From contig ML210296.1 in the NCBI GenBank assembly GCA_004369085.1, positions 63,465 to 76,967 of the forward strand: a DNA stretch of 13,503 nt, in the 5' to 3' direction. Position numbers and translations under genes: made by a program. This DNA is from Coprinopsis marcescibilis (lineage: Eukaryota; Basidiomycota; Agaricomycetes; Agaricales; Psathyrellaceae). How positions within the stretch are numbered: the stretch's first letter is position 1; every line of letters begins with the position of its first letter. The notes under the pieces were generated by a model. That model was not told the origin of the DNA, made no database searches, and saw only the letters and a list, made by a program, of their open reading frames with translations. This document shows positions 8,656 to 13,503 of this stretch, piece by piece.

Positions 8656-9093
8656 TGTACGATTTATCGGCTGTAGTGGCGGTCGGCTTCAAGCATCAAG
8701 CCCAGAATGTAGACCGGTAAATAGTCGGTGCCTGCGACATCAGTGGCCCAAGAGCGACGGACTATGACAAAATGACAATGACAATGAAGACTTTGCTATG
8801 ATCCCCGGCCGGACCTCGAGATATCGCGATCATTTTGATGGGTCACGATCACGCGTTTGTTTGTTAGGCCTCGACGCGTTTAGCAACGTCCGGGTGGCAC
8901 GCAGGCTTGCCCTTGGACCTTGACTACAAGTGGCCACAGCTTGCTCTTACACTCATTGTCCTCGCCTAGTGCTAGTTTCTCCGAAGGCTTTCTCCGCACT
9001 CGTGTGGCTCGGTTTCAATTGCCAGTTGGCTATAAAACTGAGGCTACTGGCTAGGTAAGTTTCCTACTTGCATTCCGGCACTCTTCTCGCACA
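8656..9093. other. Divergent intergenic region between the two FunK1 copies
   Basis: About 440 bases separate the starts of the head-to-head copies. On the right side there is a good core promoter for copy B. On the left side I see no TATA box for copy A, and recognisable sequence similarity between the two upstream regions fades within about 20-30 bases of the ATG of copy A. A short GACAA/TGACAA repeat lies near 8765-8790 and a small palindromic patch (CGAGATATCGCG) near 8816-8827. No gene is seen. Confidence 0.6.
9031..9036 (+). promoter_or_regulatory. TATA box of FunK1 copy B
   Basis: TATAAA lies in the context GGCTATAAAACTGAGG, 58 bases before the ATG at 9094. Pyrimidine-rich sequence (TTTCCTACTTGC, ACTCTTCTCGCACA) falls between the two. 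Spacing and context fit a fungal TATA-driven promoter with a short leader. Confidence 0.55.
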
Positions 9094-10700
9094 ATGTCTC
9101 AACGGCCCCAGCCAGCGAACACTCCATCGTACTCGAACAACGGCCAGACTCCTCGCAAGACACAAACCCTCGCTTCGTCAGTCTCAGCTGCATTCACCAA
9201 TCTCAAGAAACAACGCGATCGTCGAATGGAGAACATGAAGGATCATACATTTTCGTGTGCACCTGCCGAATGGTTCACCGCCTTCCTGGACGACAGCAGC
9301 AACGAAAAATGGTCAGCAGAGACCGCCTCTGATGTCCGGACTCAACTTGGCGAAGCCATCTTCAACGAAGAACGCGGGTGGGTAGCATTAACGAACGTTG
9401 GCTCAGAACCCACTGCCCAAGGAGGATAACGTTTATGCCACCCTGAACGGGATCTACGAATCAATCATCAAGAAGGCCAAGACTATCTCTGGAGATGATG
9501 GACTGAAGCAAACTACCGTTTTTCGAACGACCCCAAACGAGCCACTCAAGCGCGACGTTCTAGGCAAGAAAACGCGGCCCGACGGACAATCGGGCATGAT
9601 TATTCTACCTGCTGTGAAAGTAGGGCTTCGTCGCGGCCCTCGTCTTGCTGCAAAGCATGGTTCGAAGGAGAAGCTTCCCGAAATATCCAAACAGGCATCA
9701 GAATGCGCCGGAATCTACGAATTCAAAAAGGACAAGGCGGACAGGCCAGAGGTACGTTTTGTTTGCCTTGAACAACTAAACCCACGGCGAATTGTCACTG
9801 ATCTCATCCACACAGAATGAGAAGCAAATGGTACACGGAGCATCGGAGCTCTTCTACAACGACCCCCGAAGACGCTTCACGTTTGGAGTCACAATCGAAG
9901 GGACAGCGACCAGACTCTGGTTTTTCAACCATAGCTTCATTTGTATCACGCATGAATTCGATTGCAATACCGTAAGCCAGATTCACAATGCCTGTATCTA
10001 CGCCACCTTCACTCACTCGCATACCTCTTAGGACCCCGATTCGCTTGTTCGCTTCTTCTTATATATGACTTTCGCCTCGGAAGAACAGCTTGGGTTCGAC
10101 CAAACTGTGAAACGACTCGAGGAAGCAACTGAGGCCTATTTCCTATATAAAGTCGAGGGCAATTACTACCGAACGGTTGGTAACCCACTGGCTGAAGACA
10201 GTGCTTGGCTCATGAACTCGCGGGCGGTCCGCGTATGGACTGTTCGTTTGGCCGACAAAGACGGCAAGTTCTTGTCAGAGCAGGAAAACGTCCTCAAAGA
10301 CGTGTGGCTTTACGACGATGCCACCAGTGAGCGAGAGAACTACGAGAAACTTATTGCAGCTGCGCAAAATGAGGACAAGATGAATCCTCCAGACAATAAA
10401 GACGACAGTCGCACATCGACTCTGCAGACGCTTTTCTTGACAATCGATCATGATTGGGCTGTCCAACTCGAGGGCGGTGGGGATGACATCACCTGCCTTC
10501 GTCCAGATAGCGCAAAACCGGTCTGTATGTCCAAAAATGTCTCTCGTGACCTGCCAGTGTGCTCTCAGGCCAGTAAGGGAAGCAAGCGACACTCCACTAA
10601 ACCAGCGCCGAATCCTGGTGCAACAGTCGGAGCTGCCCCAATGCCCAAGGTTGACCTCAAGCATCATCGCCGCATCCACCGACGCGTTATTTTCCGGGAG
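9094..10700 (+). pseudogene. FunK1 copy B, 5' part: N-terminal region and kinase N-lobe, with frameshift
   Basis: Exons are 9094-9751, 9816-9971 and 10032 to about 10700, separated by introns of 64 bp (GTACGT..ACACAG) and 60 bp (GTAAGC..TCTTAG). The protein opens MSQRPQPANTPSYSNNGQTP and carries the FunK1-type N-terminal region. It continues with FFLYMTFASEEQLGFDQTV and AWLMNSRAVRVWTVRLADKDG, and VLKDVWLYDDA contains the expected ATP-binding lysine at 10296-10298. This part ends at HHRRIHRRVIFRE, where the N-lobe should continue into the HRD region. Compared with copy A, two bases are missing at about 9384-9397. Frame 1 therefore stops at 9427-9429, while the true frame resumes at about 9398 (LAQNPLPKEDNVYATLNG). 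FunK1 (Pfam PF17667) kinases are fungal-specific, eukaryotic-like Ser/Thr kinases of mostly unknown substrate. Here the gene is probably non-functional because of the frameshift and the insertion that follows; a sequencing error could explain the frameshift but not the insertion. Confidence 0.8.
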
Positions 10701-11380
10701 ATTGACGGATTGCGAGGCAGCGACGCGAACGACGCAATGCAGAGTCTTGCACAGGACGCGCACGTGACCCGCTCTGCTTTGACACGAGCCACCACCTCGC
10801 CGTATCAGCTCGAATTCCAGTCAGCTCAGTCCTCATCTCTTTCTGACACTCTCCTTACCTCTTAAGTCCTGATTTTGCGAATTCTGCTATTCTCCATCGC
10901 ATCGGACTCTGCAACGCTGGTTGGCACTCATCATGACATGGCAGCATCTCGAATTCCCTGGACTCCAGTACTGCCAACCGTGGCCTTTCACTCAATCCAT
11001 CCACGACGAACAACCCTAGTACTCAGCTCGAGATACAAGCTGACTAGTGACTACAGATGGTTCTACGGGCTTCAGAGAAAGAACTTCAACATCCACGATT
11101 CAGCGCCCTTCACCATCACCGATAAACAGTGCGACGCATATCTTACCATGGTCTCACCCACGGAACGCAACACACCGACACTCGACACTCTCAACTCAAC
11201 CAACAACGAAACAGGCTACCACTCCGACGTCTACACAACAATTAGTGCCAAACTTTGTACTTACTGTCACTACACTTCGACCTGAGACGATCCTTACCAA
11301 TACACACTTTGGATTCAGTGTCCACCTTACACTCAGTGCACCACAGGGCTGTTCTTTCTTCTTGAAACCCCCTTTCTGTA

Positions 11381-11690
11381 TGCCTATGGACAGGCAGCAC
11401 CTATCGAAAGGTGTTTTTCTCTCACGCCTATTGAAAGGCAGCACCTATTGAGAGGTGTTGTTCCCTTATGCCTATCGAAAGGCAGCACCTATCGAAAGGT
11501 GTTTTTCTCTTACGCCTATAGAAAGGCGGCACCTATTGAAAGGTGTTTTTTCTCTTAAGCCTATCGAAAGGCAGCACCTATCGAAAGGCGGCACCTATCG
11601 AAAGGCGGCACCTATCGAAAGGCAGCACCTATTGAGAGGTGTCTTGTCTTACACTTATTAACAGGTGTTCTCATTATGCCTGTGGACAGG
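11381..11690. repeat. Tandem array of double mini-hairpins, 44-bp period
   Basis: A higher-order unit of 44 bp starts at 11382, 11426, 11470, 11514 and 11559 (spacing 44, 44, 44, 45). Each unit has one short inverted repeat of the type GCCTATCGAAAGGC (4-bp stem, 6-base loop), one linker base plus G, then a second, CACCTATCGAAAGGTG (5-bp stem), then a T/C-rich tail (TTTTTCTCTTAC). From 11574 the array becomes a run of 17-bp units (GCACCTATCGAAAGGCG) and closes with CACCTATTGAGAGGTG at 11626-11641. Outer, diverged members lie at both edges: GCCTATGGACAGGC at 11382 and GCCTGTGGACAGG at 11678. Stem positions change in pairs only partly, while the loop TCGA varies to TTGA, TAGA or TGGA. No known element type is recognised. 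Confidence 0.85.
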
Positions 11691-11828
11691 TTATTCTTAT
11701 TTTTATGTTAACGGAGAGGCTCTTACCCAGGATTCGGAACTCCCATTGAGTGGCTCCGCCGATTGAACTTCTGAAGGCTGTGTTTGTCTCATCTTTGATA
11801 TGTACTACATATTATTACCACTGGTCCG

Positions 11829-11936
11829 CCACCGGTCGTTTGGGGGGTTCAGCCACCATTGGTCAACCGCCGCCGTCTGGGACCGCTTGCGGTCCGTTCG
11901 GGGGGCTAGCCGTCTGGCGGTCTCCCTTCTCCCCAC
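11829..11936. repeat. GC-rich diverged direct duplication with a perfect 6-bp-stem palindrome
   Basis: Two similar segments, about 11831-11865 (CCACCGGTCGTTTGGGGGG...) and 11886-11924 (TTGCGGTCCGTTCGGGGGG...CTGGCGG), share a GGTC.GTT.GGGGGG core and an AGCC continuation. Between and within them is GACCGCTTGCGGTC (11881-11894), a perfect inverted repeat with a 2-base loop. The composition is clearly more GC-rich than the AT-rich sequence just upstream (11690-11820). Confidence 0.55.
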
Positions 11937-12102
11937 GACCTGGAGATTTGGCTCGAGCCTCCTGCCGGAGCCTCTCCAACCCCAACTACACCACACAAGT
12001 GTGTTGGGTGCGCATGATGCCGTTAATCACACCTAGCATTCACTTTCCATGGTTCATACTTACCTGATGCCAAATGGACACAGACAAGGACGAAAGCGCA
12101 AG

Positions 12103-13253
12103 AAGTGCATATCCTTGTACGAGATCGATAATTTCAAACTGGCGCTCCAATGCATTGTTTTGTACGCTGAAGGTCAGTCCGTTTCTGCTAACCAGCCGTT
12201 TGCGTTGTATGCTGACCCGCGATTTACCAAGGACTCAATACTTTCCGTGAGATTGGTTATCTACATCGAGACATCAGCTACGGGAACTGCCTCGTATTCA
12301 TTCCAGAAGGTGGAAATCCTATCCCCAAGATCTCCGACCTTGAATATTGCAAAGCCTACAGCGACGTCTCCGAGCACGATCCAATTACGGTGGGTTCTTG
12401 TATTCCTGGGCCTCCTGGTGAAGTAGTATGTACTGACTTCGTTCTATTGTAGGGGACTCCAGAGTTTATGGCAACAGAGGTTAGGTTTGGGATGCACCTG
12501 TTCACGCCGGTTACGGTTCCTATATTGAAGGTTGCCCCGAAGACCTACACAAGGCCCAAGGACATCTTCATGATCGAGGACAAGGATACACCTGTTACCA
12601 ACGAGTGTGCGATCGTCGCGGAGCCGGAGGACATCAAACCGTTCCATGTCCATTTCTACCATGATTTGGAAGGCCTCATCTGGCTTCTTATCTGGTTCAT
12701 TTTGACCCATGTGCCGGTATCCTTCAAAGGAATCATGACAAAGGACCAGATCTCGAAATGGCGCTTCCGGATAGATAGCCTGTTCCACGCCGATCCTGCA
12801 CCCCGCATACGCCTCCTTCGTGGCGGCCTCTTCGACTTCAAGGACGACATCATGTCATGGGGATGGTATCAAGACCTGGAGCCTGTGATCAACATTCTCG
12901 ATTGTATCGCAAGCATGGGGAATGCCTATGCAGAATTGGAGAAGGTACCGCAGTGCGACCTGGGAGATGGGTGCCATCGATGGTCCGATGACAAATTCGG
13001 TCGTAATGTATACGAAGAGGTCTGGACCAGCTGTACAACAGCCCTCTGGGCGATTTTAGTTGACAAGAAGGAGGCATGGAAAGTCAAATCTATGTGGGAT
13101 CTGCCCATTGTGAAAGATGAAGATCAGTCTGGCGAGTCCTCTTCGGTGGTGGGAGGAAAGTGTCCTGCAACGGAGGGTGACGTGTTTGAGGAGGATGGGA
13201 ACAGGGCCGCCAAGCGCACCAATACGCGGGAGGGAGGATCTAACCTCCGTTAA
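12103..13253 (+). CDS. FunK1 copy B, 3' part: kinase catalytic core and C-lobe
   Basis: Exons are about 12103-12172, 12232-12389 and 12453-13253, with introns of 59 bp (GTCAGT..CCAAG, branch GCTGAC) and 63 bp (GTGGGT..TTGTAG, branch TACTGAC). The joined protein reads KCISLYEIDNFKLALQCIVL through YAEG|LNTFREIGYLHRDISYGN, then CLVFIPEGGNPIPKISDLEY and GTPEFMATEV. The catalytic HRD lies at 12264-12272. The metal-binding Asp of the DFG-equivalent SDLE is at 12336-12338. The GTPEFMATEV activation-segment end spans the last splice. The C-lobe shows the family's FHVHFYHDLEGLIWLLIWF. The tail is basic (NRAAKRTNTREGGSNLR) and ends with TAA at 13251-13253. All key catalytic motifs seem intact, so this half decayed little or was interrupted recently. 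It lacks its own natural start: ATGs at 12049 and 12066 lie upstream in frame but in the inserted block. Family: FunK1-type protein kinase, substrate unknown. Expression as a separate C-terminal kinase fragment cannot be excluded. Confidence 0.75.
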
Positions 13254-13294
13254 TGACACGAGCGCTCGAATTTGCGTCCACGAGCCCAAGTCAT
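13163..13294 (+). repeat. Outer arm B of the FunK1 inverted duplication (tail plus 3' UTR)
   Basis: This is the partner of 7895-8026, ungapped over 132 bases with 13 differences. Of these, 11 fall in the last 88 coding bases and the stop-plus-3'UTR part (44 bases) has only two. Beyond 13294 similarity continues patchily (GATCTGGCTT, GGTACC.CATT.TTTATAC) to about 13390. Confidence 0.85.
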
Positions 13295-13463
13295 ATAATG
13301 GATGCCAGCTCACCCTGCTCTTCTATCCGAATGCTTCTTGATCTGGCTTGATTTCGGTACCCCATTCTTTATACCTACGTATGCATCTATATGCCTGAAT
13401 CATACAAATTGGATTACGGCGCTTGATGTTGTCCGTTTTTCTCAGTACTATCATTCATCAGTA
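13254..13463 (+). other. 3' flank of FunK1 copy B
   Basis: This is AT-rich, non-coding sequence after the stop codon, partly shared with the 3' flank of copy A as described for the repeat arms. No gene is seen. Confidence 0.6.
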
Positions 13464-13503
13464 GTTCGTATTTCCTCACTGGTTCGTATTTCCTCACTGG
13501 TTC
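13464..13503. repeat. 18-bp tandem repeat running off the right edge
   Basis: The unit GTTCGTATTTCCTCACTG occurs twice exactly (13464-13481, 13482-13499), and the first four bases of a third copy close the window. The total copy number is unknown. Confidence 0.85.

Larger units (their letters stand above)
10701..12102. mobile_element. About 1.4-kb block of unrelated DNA splitting FunK1 copy B (possible insertion)
   Basis: The kinase reads ...HRRVIFRE up to about 10700 and resumes with KCISLYEIDNFKLALQ at 12103. In FunK1 proteins these two segments are normally adjacent. Between them the frame runs into a TAA at 10863-10865 and no kinase-like sequence is visible. The open frames inside (10875-11285, 11047-11451, 11750-12067) look non-coding. 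The block contains the hairpin array at 11381-11690 and a GC-rich duplicated segment near 11829-11936. I find no convincing terminal inverted repeats or long terminal repeats. An AG dinucleotide at both edges could be a 2-bp target duplication, but that is weak. It may be a degenerate non-autonomous element, an old retro-element remnant, or sequence brought in by recombination. The exact ends are uncertain by about 20 bases. Confidence 0.5.

Noticed and set aside
9454..9690. Minus-strand open frame within FunK1 copy B
   Set aside because: Antisense shadow of the kinase N-terminal region, which is conserved in copy A in the sense frame.
10875..11451. Overlapping plus-strand open frames of 134-136 codons in the inserted block
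   Set aside because: No recognisable motifs, no splice context, Thr/Ser-rich composition in the alternative frame; could be an eroded element protein but cannot be supported.
11455..11661. 68-codon open frame across the hairpin array, translating to PIERxHL-type repeats
   Set aside because: The 44-bp period is not a multiple of three, so the frame rotates; the open frame follows from the absence of stops in the repeat, not from coding.
11381..11690. CRISPR array
   Set aside because: The units are contiguous palindromic repeats with no unique spacers, in a eukaryotic gene context.
11725..11750. Minus-strand GAGTTCCGAATCCTGG resembling a tRNA B box
   Set aside because: The motif has an extra base and no surrounding tRNA fold is visible.
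11750..12067. 105-codon plus-strand open frame
   Set aside because: It coincides with the GC-rich duplicated segment, and its Gly/Pro-rich translation follows from base composition.

Overview
The window looks like nuclear DNA of a mushroom-forming basidiomycete (Agaricomycetes). The genes are split by short introns of roughly 44-138 bp with GT..AG ends and, in several, a CTGAC-like branch site close to the acceptor. Two copies of the fungal-specific FunK1 protein kinase family are present, a family that is strongly expanded in Agaricomycetes. There are no operons, no rRNA genes and no tRNA gene that I could find. All splice models below were joined by eye from reading frame, splice signals and protein continuity; none has transcript support.

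Layout, left to right. (1) Positions 1-561, minus strand: the N-terminal 187 residues of a protein resembling the widespread Agaricomycete GRDP-like (DUF1399-type) family, running off the left edge. (2) Positions 1630-1835, minus strand: a predicted two-exon gene for a 53-residue, single-pass membrane micro-protein, with a TATA box upstream. (3) Positions 2603-2916, minus strand: exon-like sequence of unknown meaning, directly behind the stop codon of the next gene and in its reading frame. (4) Positions 2917-7289, minus strand: a five-exon gene for a 1333-residue coiled-coil, Ser/Pro-rich and acidic protein of unknown function. (5) Positions 7860-8655, minus strand: FunK1 copy A, an internally deleted relic with the N-terminal region joined directly to the C-terminal tail and the whole kinase core missing. 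(6) Positions 9094-13253, plus strand: FunK1 copy B. It is full length in content and keeps its catalytic motifs, but carries a 2-nt frameshift near its start and is split by about 1.4 kb of unrelated DNA (about 10701-12102). (7) Inside that block lies a 44-bp-period array of double mini-hairpins (11381-11690), followed by a GC-rich diverged duplication with a perfect palindrome.

Copies A and B stand head to head, so their matching N-terminal and C-terminal/3'-UTR segments form a large imperfect inverted repeat (outer arms 7895-8026 and 13163-13294, about 90% identical over 132 bp). The right half of the window therefore records duplication, internal deletion and insertion within a fast-evolving kinase family. 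The left half is ordinary genic sequence with two long non-coding stretches. The features most worth following up are the double-hairpin array and its host insertion, the deletion copy with its overprinted tail, and the predicted membrane micro-protein.
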